Source: Stieleria neptunia (GTDB lineage Bacteria > Planctomycetota > Planctomycetia > Pirellulales > Pirellulaceae). Taken from it: DNA of 64,000 nucleotides. The translations under genes were made by a program, and so were the position numbers. Numbering within the stretch: position 1 is the first letter of the stretch; every line of letters starts with the position of its first letter. The DNA lies in the NCBI RefSeq assembly GCF_007754155.1, contig NZ_CP037423.1, forward strand, positions 7,312,938-7,376,937, given 5' to 3'. Of this stretch, positions 16,872-26,500 are shown piece after piece. The notes under the pieces were generated by a model. The model saw only the letters and a list, made by a program, of their open reading frames with translations, made no database searches and was not told where the DNA came from.

Positions 16872-18347
16872 ATGCTCCGCACCGTTCTGCTCGTTTGCCT
16901 TCTGACCGTATCGCCACTGCTGGTTGCCGAAGATCGCCCCAACATTGTTTGGATCATCCCGGATGACATGTCGGCGAATTTCTCTTGCTATGGTGAAACC
17001 GCGATCCAAACGCCCAACGTCGATCGGCTCGCCCAACGCGGTGTGAAATTCTCAAACGCCTTCGTCACCGCACCGGTGTGTTCGACCTGCCGATCGGCAT
17101 TCATCACCGGCATGTACCAAACCAGCATCGGCGCACATCATCACCGCAGTGGTCGAGGGGAATTAAAAATTAATCTTCCCGACGGCATCGAACTGGTGCC
17201 CAAGCTGTTCCAGGACGCCGGTTACCACACGTCGATCACCGGTTGGCCGCTCAACGGCAAACTTGGCAAAACGGATTACAACTTCCAGTGGGACAAATCC
17301 GTTTACGACTCCAACGATTGGGCCACACGAAACGAAGGACAACCGTTCTTCGCCCAGATCCAAACGCAAGGCGGAAAGCTGCGTGGCAAAGACGCCGAGG
17401 GGTGGGAGAAAGTTTCTGCGGCCGCGGAGAAAACACTGGGCAGTCGCACGCCCATCAGCGACGTCCGTTTGCCGCCTTATTACCCCGATCATCCCGATCT
17501 GCTGCGTGACTGGGCGGCCTATCTGGATTCAGTTCGCATGACCGACGTGATGGTCGGCGAGGTGCTGGCCCGGCTGGAAAACGAAGGTGTGCTTGAGAAC
17601 ACGATCGTGTTGTTCATGACCGACCACGGAATCAGCCACGCCCGCGGCAAACAATTTCTGTACGACGAAGGGCTGCACGTCCCGCTGGTGATCGCCGGCC
17701 CGGGGATTCCCGCCGGCACCGTTCGCGAAGATGTCGTCGAGCACATTGACATCGCCGCGTTGTCGCTCGCCGCCGCAGGCATCGCGATCCCCGACTCGAT
17801 GCAGGCCCGAGACATCTTGGCCGACAACTACACCCCGCGCGAAGCCGTTTTCGCCGCTCGAGACCGTTGCGATGAAACCGTCGACCACATCCGCAGCGTC
17901 CGCACCCAGGATTTCAAGTACATTCGCAACTTCCTGCCCGATCGGCCCTACTTGCAACCCTGTGCCTACAAGGACGCCAAAGCGATCTTGATTGCACTGC
18001 GCGAAGAGCACGCGGCCGGCAAGTTGAACGACACGCAAGCGTTGTTGTTTCGCGACGTTCGACCGACCGAAGAGCTGTATGACCTGAAGAACGATCCGCA
18101 TGAAATTCACAATCTGGCGGGCGATCCGCAGTTTGCCGAAAAGCTATCAGAGATGCGTCAACGGCTGGACGTCTGGATGGAAGAAACCGGCGATCAAGGA
18201 CGACGGGCCGAATCGGAACAAATGTACGACAGCGACATGAAGGTCTACACCGATCGACTGAGCTTGCCAAAATTCGATCCCAAGCAACTACAAACGGTCC
18301 AAAAGAACATCGCGCTGATGAAGCAATGGGCCTCCGAAGGAAAATAA
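16872..18347 (+). CDS. Secreted formylglycine-dependent sulfatase
   Basis: 491 residues, signal peptide 1-19 (MLRTVLLVCLLTVSPLLVA). Type I sulfatase: metal ligands in IVWIIPDDM (D31, D32), the modification motif C70-S-T-C-R74 (Thr replaces the more usual Pro), GMYQTSIGAHHHRSGRG, and FMTDHGISHARGKQ with the second Asp/His cluster. C70 should be converted to formylglycine by a modifying enzyme encoded elsewhere. It likely removes sulfate from the polysaccharide handled by GH29/GH117/GH127. The stop abuts the next gene's ATG (TAAATG), so the sulfatase and the PhoD-like phosphatase are co-transcribed. Confidence 0.92.
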   Translation: MLRTVLLVCLLTVSPLLVAEDRPNIVWIIPDDMSANFSCYGETAIQTPNVDRLAQRGVKFSNAFVTAPVCSTCRSAFITGMYQTSIGAHHHRSGRGELKINLPDGIELVPKLFQDAGYHTSITGWPLNGKLGKTDYNFQWDKSVYDSNDWATRNEGQPFFAQIQTQGGKLRGKDAEGWEKVSAAAEKTLGSRTPISDVRLPPYYPDHPDLLRDWAAYLDSVRMTDVMVGEVLARLENEGVLENTIVLFMTDHGISHARGKQFLYDEGLHVPLVIAGPGIPAGTVREDVVEHIDIAALSLAAAGIAIPDSMQARDILADNYTPREAVFAARDRCDETVDHIRSVRTQDFKYIRNFLPDRPYLQPCAYKDAKAILIALREEHAAGKLNDTQALLFRDVRPTEELYDLKNDPHEIHNLAGDPQFAEKLSEMRQRLDVWMEETGDQGRRAESEQMYDSDMKVYTDRLSLPKFDPKQLQTVQKNIALMKQWASEGK

Positions 18348-21074
18348 ATGACTGACTCACCGATTGATCGGCGTCAATTTGTCAAACGATCCGCCGCGCT
18401 GGCTTCGGCGGGAATGACCGTGGCGCACGCCGGCTTGGCATCCGCCGCGTCCAAGTCTGGCGCGACCGAAATCACATTCCCCCGGCAAGACTCACTGGTT
18501 CATCCGCCCGAGTGGGAATCGTTGAATCCAGGTTATTGGAAAATCGAAAACGGTCGTTTGCGTCGCCGGTTGTCGAACGTCGGTGATCGCGCCCGCCGGA
18601 CGGGATTTCCGTTCCACTCTGAATCCAAGGGCGGCGTGATGGAGACGGAGTACGATCCCTCACTGCCAGCGGGAATTCTGTATCGGCGCGATCACTTTCT
18701 GACCGGCCGGTATTCGATCGACGCCCAATTTGTCTACCACGCCGACGCTGCCGATCCGGTCCACGGGGATGACCCTGCGTGGAAGATGTACCAGCGCGGT
18801 GATGGGCTGATGGGGATTGCGATCGGGTCAAAGAATCTGCTGGAAAGTTTCAACAGGGTCACCAATGCGACTCAGATCGCTTGGTCGGACGACGGAAAAC
18901 TCCATGTGATCTCTCGTGGAAAAGCGACGAGAGGAGCCGGGCGGCAACAAGTCGGCGCCGAGCGCGAGGCGTTTGATTTGTCGTCGGGCGATCTCGTCAA
19001 CTTGCGAGTCGATGTAGTCCCCGATGGCCAACACGCCCAGCTGTCAATCGTGCTGTCGCGCGGTAGCGACACCGTTCGATTGACACAACAGATTTCCGTC
19101 GGCCAAACCGAAGGCTATGTCGGAGTGCTGGGACGTGGGCTGATCGACTTTAGCGTCAATGCGCTGACGATCGAAGCGGAGCAGGCCCCGCCGCTCACCG
19201 TGCGAACTAGTCCCTGCCTAGCCTGCTATGCACTCGGTGACACGCTACAGAAAAACGACGCCGGCGAGTGGACGGTTCGCTTCGTTGGGATTTTCGAAAG
19301 CGATGGGAAACAAGCGGAACTCCGAATCGCAACGTCCGAGCGCCCGGCCAGCGGATGGAAGTCGGTGTCCGTGGCGGGTCACGCAAAAATCATCAACAAT
19401 GACTTTCGTCGCAACACGGCCGTGATCGAAGCCGTCTTGCCCGAGAACCCCGGCGCCGCAGACCTCTACTACACCGTTTGGAAAGATGGGGGCGACGTGA
19501 CGGCGGATCCACGCATCGGCACGGACGCCGTCGGCCCGGGGACGGGATTGGTCGGCGACGTACCGGAGAGTGGAAACTATGTCGGACGCCTACCCCGACT
19601 CGTCGCGCCCTATCGGCTCTGCGGTCTGTCCTGCCACGCGATCACCAGCGGTCTGCAACAGAAGACGGTCAACGGGTACACGATCACCGGCGGCAACAAC
19701 GTTTGGCAGTTTCGCGACCAACCGACCGAGGGCGCCTACGCCCATTTGGAGGCGTACGATTTTCAAGTGATGGTCTGGGAAGACGACGTTTGGTACATGG
19801 AACTGGTGTTGTATCCGCCAAGCACCGATGACGCCTACAAGATCGTCACCCAATCGATCTGTGGACCGACCAGCCGTTGGCAATTGATGCGCCACTGGAA
19901 CGTGATCAATCCCGGCGACCATGACTACGGCATGGACGATGTCAAAGGGCCCGAGCAGATCATCATTCGGCGACAAGATGGGCTGGGGCAAGACGCGTCG
20001 TACATGCGCCGCAATTTCCAAATCGTCCACCACCTGATCACCGGCGACGAAGAGGTTGATCCGTTGGCCAATCCGAAGAAGTGGCGGGCTTGGAAAATGC
20101 CCCATCGCGACTTCACGTTCGTGATCACGGATTCACGATTGTGGCGAAGCAGCCAGAACGTCGACGTCTGGCGCGAGCATGGCTGGGGTGCCTTCAAAAG
20201 CCTTTATGACCGCACCGACCCGACACGCAGCCTGCTGGGCGAAGAACAATTCGCCTGGTTACAAGAACTGCTCGCCACTGATTCTTCCCGATTGATGTGT
20301 TTGACGGGGATCAACGGCTTGCACACGATTTGGACCGGCGGACGGGGCGATTTCGAAAGCGGCAAACACCCGATGAAGTTCAGTCAACGCGATCGAGTGA
20401 CCGCCGATTACGCCGGCTGGGTCAAAGCCGGCGCCGATCGAGTGCTGGAGTTGCTGGGCGGGCGCGACGGCGTCGTGACCGTTTACGGCGACGTCCACAA
20501 CGGTTCGATCATGACCAACCAGACCCATCGCGTGATCGAATCCAGTTTTGGCCCGATCGGTCGCAGCGGGGGTCGCGGCGTGATTCCGGGGTTCGGCCCC
20601 CAGATGAAAGACGTCGATGGACGCGATCTGACGATTCATTGCCTGTATCACAAAGAGTTTTCTGATCCGAACCTGTCGCCGCACGCCGACGGTGAACCGT
20701 TTTACTGGAACTTCTTGGAAATGGAGTTCGACCCTGGAAAAGAAGATCCGTCGATCGACCTGCGAATCCGCAACTTGGTGGATCCGCCACAGCAAACACC
20801 GCGCGGCGGAGGATCGCTGCAAACGACCGCCTCGCAAACGGGGCGTCTGCCTGCCAGTCGGCTCCCTCAAATCAAAACGATTCCCGATGCCGAAGTCCAG
20901 ATCCTGGACCTGAACGGACGCCCGATCCGGGGAACGACCAGTCTGGATGATGGCAGGATCGTGGTCAGCGGATTGGTCGACGTCGATCCGGGCGAACAAG
21001 TCCTGGTCCTCGCCCATCGCGACGAAATGTCTGAGGTCAAACAAGTTCATACCCTGCCCGTTGACGAGGGATAA
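18348..21074 (+). CDS. PhoD-like metallophosphatase, Tat-exported
   Basis: 908 residues. The N-terminus IDRRQFVKRSAALASAGMTVAHAGLASA is a twin-arginine signal. A ConA-like N-terminal half (about 45-280, YSIDAQFVYH and IEAEQAPPLTV) precedes a PhoD-like phosphatase half, seen in FTFVITDSRLWRSS, SLLGEEQFAWLQELLA, LTGINGLHTIW and the metal-binding GDVHNGSIM. The protein is much longer than Bacillus PhoD (about 580 aa), so the extra N-terminal domain may bind substrate. It is likely periplasmic. The zero-gap junction with the sulfatase suggests joint release of inorganic esters from the same polymer, although its substrate could instead be a simple phosphodiester. Confidence 0.8.
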   Translation: MTDSPIDRRQFVKRSAALASAGMTVAHAGLASAASKSGATEITFPRQDSLVHPPEWESLNPGYWKIENGRLRRRLSNVGDRARRTGFPFHSESKGGVMETEYDPSLPAGILYRRDHFLTGRYSIDAQFVYHADAADPVHGDDPAWKMYQRGDGLMGIAIGSKNLLESFNRVTNATQIAWSDDGKLHVISRGKATRGAGRQQVGAEREAFDLSSGDLVNLRVDVVPDGQHAQLSIVLSRGSDTVRLTQQISVGQTEGYVGVLGRGLIDFSVNALTIEAEQAPPLTVRTSPCLACYALGDTLQKNDAGEWTVRFVGIFESDGKQAELRIATSERPASGWKSVSVAGHAKIINNDFRRNTAVIEAVLPENPGAADLYYTVWKDGGDVTADPRIGTDAVGPGTGLVGDVPESGNYVGRLPRLVAPYRLCGLSCHAITSGLQQKTVNGYTITGGNNVWQFRDQPTEGAYAHLEAYDFQVMVWEDDVWYMELVLYPPSTDDAYKIVTQSICGPTSRWQLMRHWNVINPGDHDYGMDDVKGPEQIIIRRQDGLGQDASYMRRNFQIVHHLITGDEEVDPLANPKKWRAWKMPHRDFTFVITDSRLWRSSQNVDVWREHGWGAFKSLYDRTDPTRSLLGEEQFAWLQELLATDSSRLMCLTGINGLHTIWTGGRGDFESGKHPMKFSQRDRVTADYAGWVKAGADRVLELLGGRDGVVTVYGDVHNGSIMTNQTHRVIESSFGPIGRSGGRGVIPGFGPQMKDVDGRDLTIHCLYHKEFSDPNLSPHADGEPFYWNFLEMEFDPGKEDPSIDLRIRNLVDPPQQTPRGGGSLQTTASQTGRLPASRLPQIKTIPDAEVQILDLNGRPIRGTTSLDDGRIVVSGLVDVDPGEQVLVLAHRDEMSEVKQVHTLPVDEG

Positions 21075-21281
21075 GCTGCCAGCCGGCGATTTGCATCAGT
21101 CGCCACAACACGATCTCGCACAGCCAGGTTCGACCGATTCGTCATCGTCTTCGTCTTTAACGCTCTCGTTTTGTTGCAGGGGACTCTCCAAGGGTACATA
21201 CTCAACAAGTGACCCCGGCGCGTCGTCCTGCGAAACGCAGGCGGTCGGCTCTCGTGCCTGTTTTCGACAAGGAGTGCTCCG

Positions 21282-22922
21282 ATGGCGTCTGCCAAGGTTT
21301 TGCTGATAGAAGACGGCCAGGTCGACCGCATGGTGATCAAGGGGCTATTGTCCAAGGCCGTCGTTCCGTTTGAGGTGGAGACGGTCGAAACGCTCGCCGA
21401 GGCACTCGCCGCGATCTCACGCGGTTCGTTCGACGTGATCCTCTCGGATCTGACGCTGCCCGACAGCCAGGGCCTGGACACGTTTCTCCGTGTCTTTCAA
21501 TCCGCCGGTGATGTCCCCGTGGTGGTGTTGACCGGCAGCGATGATCTGACCCTCGCCGCCAAAGCGGTGGAGGAGGGAGCGGAGGCGTACCTGGTCAAAG
21601 GGAAAATCGACGGCAATCGACTCGCCCGTGCGCTTCGGTACGCCATTCAACGCACCGCGGCGGAGCAGGCGGAGTGGCAATCTCCCATGTACCAGCTGGC
21701 CAAACAGCAGTTCTTGAAGGCCGCACAAATTGTGGGACTCGATGACAACCTGCGCGAACGACTGTTGTTTCCGCAGCGAACCATGACGGTCACGTTTCCC
21801 TTCCGCCGCGATGACTACCAGGAAGTCGAAACGGTGTTCGGCTATCGCGTGCAACACTTGCTGACCATGGGCCCGACCAAAGGAGGCATCCGGTATCACG
21901 AAGACGTCAACTTGGGCGAGGTTTCGGCACTGGCGATGTGGATGACCTGGAAGTGCGCCTTGATGCGGTTGCCGTTCGGTGGGGCCAAGGGAGGCGTCCG
22001 CATCGACCCGACGATTTTGACGGGTCACGAACTGCAACGTTTGACACGCCGCTTCACCACCGAAATCCTGGACATGATCGGTCCGGACAAAGACATCCCG
22101 GCCCCCGACATGGGCACCAACGAACGCGTGATGGCGTGGATGATGGATACGTATAGCCAACAGATCGGCTACACCGTCCCCACCGTCGTGACCGGCAAAC
22201 CGGTGGTCCTGGGTGGATCCCAAGGTCGCAGCGAAGCGACCGGACGTGGGCTCGTGTATTTGATTGCGGCCGCGGCGGAGCACCTGGAAATGAATCTCAA
22301 GGGCAGCACGGTCGTTGTGCAGGGGTTCGGCAACGTCGGCAGCAACGCCGCGCGGTTCTTGGAGGAACTGGGGGCGCGGGTGGTCGCGGTCAGCGATGTC
22401 ACCGGCGGGATCTACAATCCACACGGTCTGTCCGTGTCGTCGCTGCTTGCCTACACCCGCGAGAACCGTGTGTTGGCCGGCTACCCGGATGGTGAAGCGA
22501 TCAGCAACGAAGAGATGCTCGAATTGCCCTGTGACATCCTGGCGCCGGCGGCGATGCAGAATCAAATCACGCATGACAACGCCGATCGCATCAAGTGCAA
22601 AATTCTTGCCGAGGGTGCCAATGGGCCGACCACGTTGGAGGCCGATGAAATCTTGCACGACCGAGACGTCTTTGTGCTACCCGACATTGTCGGCAATGCC
22701 GGCGGCGTCACGGTGTCGTACTTCGAGTGGGTCCAGGGGACGCAGAACTACACGTGGACGCTGGACGAAATCAACAGCCGGCTGCACACGATCCTGCTCA
22801 ACGCGTTTCGCCGCGCGCTCGACCGGTCCGCACGACAGAAAATCGACATGAGAACCGCCGCACTGATCGAAGGCATCCAGCGTGTCGAGCAAGCCAAGTT
22901 GGCCCGCGGCCTGTTCCCCTAA
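21282..22922 (+). CDS. Receiver-domain/glutamate dehydrogenase fusion
   Basis: 546 residues. Residues 1-125 are a CheY-type receiver with the acid pair E10/D11, phosphoacceptor D56 (ILSDLTLPDS), T84 (VVLTGSDD) and K106 (YLVKG), so it looks competent for phosphorylation. Residues about 140-546 are a full Glu/Leu/Phe/Val dehydrogenase: MGPTKGGIRYH (K200), MTWKCALM (K224), FGGAKGGV with catalytic K236, PAPDMGTNERVM (D276), GSQGRSEATGRG, and the dinucleotide motif GFGNVG at 348-353. It interconverts glutamate and 2-oxoglutarate; the receiver could make activity responsive to a histidine kinase. No kinase lies nearby. ATG 21282 is preceded by AAGGAG. Confidence 0.9.
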   Translation: MASAKVLLIEDGQVDRMVIKGLLSKAVVPFEVETVETLAEALAAISRGSFDVILSDLTLPDSQGLDTFLRVFQSAGDVPVVVLTGSDDLTLAAKAVEEGAEAYLVKGKIDGNRLARALRYAIQRTAAEQAEWQSPMYQLAKQQFLKAAQIVGLDDNLRERLLFPQRTMTVTFPFRRDDYQEVETVFGYRVQHLLTMGPTKGGIRYHEDVNLGEVSALAMWMTWKCALMRLPFGGAKGGVRIDPTILTGHELQRLTRRFTTEILDMIGPDKDIPAPDMGTNERVMAWMMDTYSQQIGYTVPTVVTGKPVVLGGSQGRSEATGRGLVYLIAAAAEHLEMNLKGSTVVVQGFGNVGSNAARFLEELGARVVAVSDVTGGIYNPHGLSVSSLLAYTRENRVLAGYPDGEAISNEEMLELPCDILAPAAMQNQITHDNADRIKCKILAEGANGPTTLEADEILHDRDVFVLPDIVGNAGGVTVSYFEWVQGTQNYTWTLDEINSRLHTILLNAFRRALDRSARQKIDMRTAALIEGIQRVEQAKLARGLFP

Positions 22923-22971
22923 CACGCCGGGTGATCGCGCCGATTGAGTGAAACGCGGTCAGCGGACCGAT

Positions 22972-23041
22972 GTACGACGTCCTTTGTACGACGTCCTTTG
23001 TACGACGTCCTTTGTACGACGTCCTTTGTACGACGTCCTTT
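22972..23041. repeat. Five tandem copies of a 14-bp unit
   Basis: Unit GTACGACGTCCTTT occurs five times without mismatch. It contains the palindrome GACGTC. One inverted copy of the unit is found at 57469-57482 next to a degenerate palindrome shared by both places, so this is an expanded end of a dispersed element. Confidence 0.9.
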
Positions 23042-23131
23042 CCAGGTCGTCGCCGGGAGTCCAGCGGACGACGGCCCGGAAGGGCCATCGCACTCGAAGA
23101 ACCGGTCGTCCTTAGCTGGACGGTCCCCAAC

Positions 23132-23218
23132 GCCTAGACACCAACACGTCTGCCGGTGCTGTGGGGATTCACAGCATCTCGTGAGGCAGAAACTTCACCA
23201 TCCGACTCGGCACGACAA
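23132..23218 (+). repeat. Left copy of 87-bp direct repeat bounding the giant-gene locus
   Basis: Identical over 87 bp to 53725-53811, about 30.6 kb downstream and in the same orientation. It begins GCCTAGACACCAACACGT and ends CGGCACGACAA. The first 18 bp also occur at 57652-57669, so the head belongs to a dispersed family while the full 87 bp is seen only twice here. Confidence 0.9.
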
Positions 23219-23505
23219 TGCGTGCGACACAGATTTATCACCCGTGTCTGTTAACCACGCTGTCGCAGGTTTGGGTCCTGTCGGGGGAGCTGGTTTGCTG
23301 CGCGAGGCTATCGCATCAATCTTCGCCTTTCGGTCGCCAAAACTTCACATCGCAAAAAACAGCGGAATTCAGGAAGTCTCAGTCGTCCTATTGAGTTTTT
23401 GATCGTTGTTTTTCGTAACGCCATGATGCAGGCTCGTTCGTTCCCGGCTAGTAACATTGCCCGCGTTAAGTATGCCACACCTTGGATCGGCAGCCGGAGT
23501 ATTGG

Positions 23506-26500
23506 ATGGGCAAATCTCGCAAAAGATCATCGCTTAAGGTTTCTGAAAACAGAATCAAACGTCGTACTTATCTTGCGGAACAACTTGAGACGAGAATTGC
23601 CGCCGGTAGTGTTATTCCCCTTGCTGAACCGGCTTTGGGAAACGCGATCGAAGCATTGATGTTGAGTGAATCGAATTCCGGTTTGTCAACACAGCAAGCG
23701 TCTCAATCCCAGTTAAACAGATCTTCGAAAGATGATGCTGCTACTGATGCGCATGATCCGAACGCCTCCGTTAACCCCGATGGCTCAGTCCCTAAGATTG
23801 GCGACAAAACGCAGTCTACCCTGCGAACGATTCAATCGGCGGAGCCTAATCAGATCGTACTCCATGGCGATGGAAATCAACCTCCGGTCGAGCTGTTTTC
23901 TCAATCGTCCTTCGGTGGCTATCTGCCGGAAGGTGAGTTCGGCCAGGGCACGATCGATGCTTCTAAGGAACTTCGCGGCGGTTCATCTGTAAGTTCTTCC
24001 GGTTCCGCCGATGCTTCGATCGCGAACCCTCCTCGCTCGGTCGGAAACAACGTGGTTGACCGTGCAGGTACCGAACTAGGCGTTTCAGGAAGAAACGCAT
24101 CCAAAACACCAGCAGGCGGTTCCTCCGGTAATGCAGCTCAGACCGACGGCGATTCAGTGGCCGCAACCGCTGGTTCGAATGCAACGAGTTCCGCGACAGT
24201 ATCGCAGGGCGGCCAAAGTCAAGCTGGTGGCACCAATTCGGGGACAGCGTCGATCGGTCAATCGCGTGAGTCCGCCGACGATTCAATCAATGATGGTTCC
24301 GCAGACGCCGCGAGTCCGAGAACAGGAGTTGCTGGAAACGTTAACCGCGACACGGTGCTCTCAACAAATCAACAATCCGTTGTGATCACGAGTGCCGAAC
24401 AGGTTCGGGCTGGGGACTATGAACGAATTGTTGTTGAAGGGCATTTGCGCAGCGCATCGGGAAAATCGCTAGCTTCCGCTCCCGAAGGCAACGTGTCGGT
24501 CGATTTCTATGTGGTCAAGCGGTCTGAGCTTCAGATCGCTACTGCGAGAAGGCTAACGGATCCCGTTCTGCGAAACACGCCGAGGCATGTGCATGTCGGT
24601 TCGACGACGGCAATAGACGGTGACTTTCGGGCCGTGATCGACGCGTCTATCTTGCCTGGTGATTCGGTCTTTGCAGTTGCGAGTCGTTCCAACGAGACGC
24701 CTTACCGAAGTGCGCCCGTTAGTGTGGGCTTCGGCGACGACTTGGACCGGGACGGAGTCAATGATGCCGTCGAATTGAACGGGCCTCGGAACGGTGATGC
24801 CAACGGCGATGGACGACTGGACCGACTTCAAGCCGGAGTTGCAACGGTACCGTCTTCTCAAAACGGTGAGTTTGTCACGTTTGACGCCCATGGTGCGCCT
24901 CTACGAAACGTCCGCGCATTGTCGTCGTTTGATGCGAACCGAGGTGACATATCGCTTCCGTTCGGAATGTTTGATTTTGAGGTTCTTGTCCGACCGGGCG
25001 GGGCGGCGACGGTTGACATCATTCTGCCGCAATCGGCTAGCCCCAACGCGTATTACAAACAAGATGCAATCGGCGGAACACTCGCACCGTTTCGTTTCGA
25101 CGGCCAAACGGGAGCTGTCGTCAATGGCAATGTCATCACTGTTTATCTACAGGATGGCGGGCGGGGAGACGCTGACGGACAGGTCAACGGGGTCATCGTT
25201 GACCCGGGAGCAATGGTTGACATCGGGGGGATCATCACGCTCGCCGGTACCTCGGCCCAAAACGTTGGCGACTGGAACATCGAACAGTTCGGCGGAAGTA
25301 ATCTCGCCTCCGGATACGTTTCGGAAGAAACGGTAGATGAGACGCAATACCTAAGGATTCACGAGGGAGATTCGTTCCACGTTTCGATGTCTCGAACGAT
25401 CACGATCCCGGAGGATCCGTCAGAGTTTCGGTTCGAATACGAAGCTGACTTCAATACGACGGACGCAGACGGAATCAACGACGCTTTCGAAGTGGCAATT
25501 TTGAATGATCAGGGATATCCCGTCATCGAACCGTTTCGTTCCAGTCGTGACTCTTTTTTCAATCACACCGAGGGGGAGTCTCCCGCTTTTTCTACTGGAG
25601 TGACCGATCAGGTCGGATTTGTGACCGCTGACATTTCCTCTCTTCCGGCCGGCGCCGAGTACACGCTGACGCTTCGAATGATCAACAATGATGGCGACAG
25701 CGGATCGAACGTTCGTTTAAGGGCAAGCCACAACCCGAGGTCAAACGACGATAGCGTTAACCTTCTAGAAGACTCAACGGACTCCAGTTTTGATGTTTTG
25801 GCGAATGACACCAGCTTTTTGGCCGGGGACGATGCGCTTTCGATCACTGCAGTAGACATCACGGGAACGATCGGCCAGGTGAGCATCCAAGACGGACTGC
25901 TTCTTCGATACGTTCCGGTCAGCGATTTCAACGGAATCGATTCAGCCGTCTACACCGTTTACGACTCCGTCGCGGAAAGCTCCAGTACCGCGACCGTCGT
26001 ATTCAATGTCACACCGGTCAATGATGCCCCCACGATCACGGGATTCTCGATTGATGTCGATGAAGACCAAACGTTGACGCTAAGCATTCCCGGTGTTCTG
26101 GCCTATGCCGATGACATTGACGACCCGCCAGACAATCTCGCTCTTTCTGTCATCGCTCCTACAGAACATGGAGATTTGACTTGGTCAACAGACGGTTCAA
26201 TCACGTATACCCCGTCGGAGAACTTTAACGGCTCAGACTCTTTCATCATGCAAGTCAACGACGGCAAGGATTCCAGCAGTCTAATCACCGTTCCCATTAC
26301 GATCCAAAGCGTCAATGACATTGGCGGAGAGCCGGACCTGTACAACACGAACGAAGATGTCGTGTTAGATGTCCCGATCCCTGGTGTGCTTGCCAACGAC
26401 GTCGACGTTGAAAATGACCTTTTGATCGCGATCCCCCTCAGCGCCGGCACAAAAGGCAACGCGGTTCTGAATTCGGACGGTTCATTTATCTACACGCCCA

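Larger units (their letters stand above)
22923..23505. other. Repeat-rich gap upstream of the giant gene
   Basis: About 580 bp without a convincing gene. It contains the 14-bp tandem array (22972-23041), a segment (23042-23092) that recurs inverted at 57414-57467, and the left copy of the 87-bp direct repeat (23132-23218). A long open frame crosses it but is built from repeats. The promoter of the giant gene should lie between 23219 and 23495, where the sequence is A+T-richer, but I cannot place -10/-35 boxes with confidence. Confidence 0.6.

Noticed and set aside
21417..22658. 413-residue minus-strand frame
   Set aside because: Antisense shadow of the receiver/dehydrogenase gene.
22944..23402. 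152-residue frame with CRCCGDSQHLV peptide
   Set aside because: Assembled from repeats and the 87-bp direct repeat; no start signal or conserved domain.
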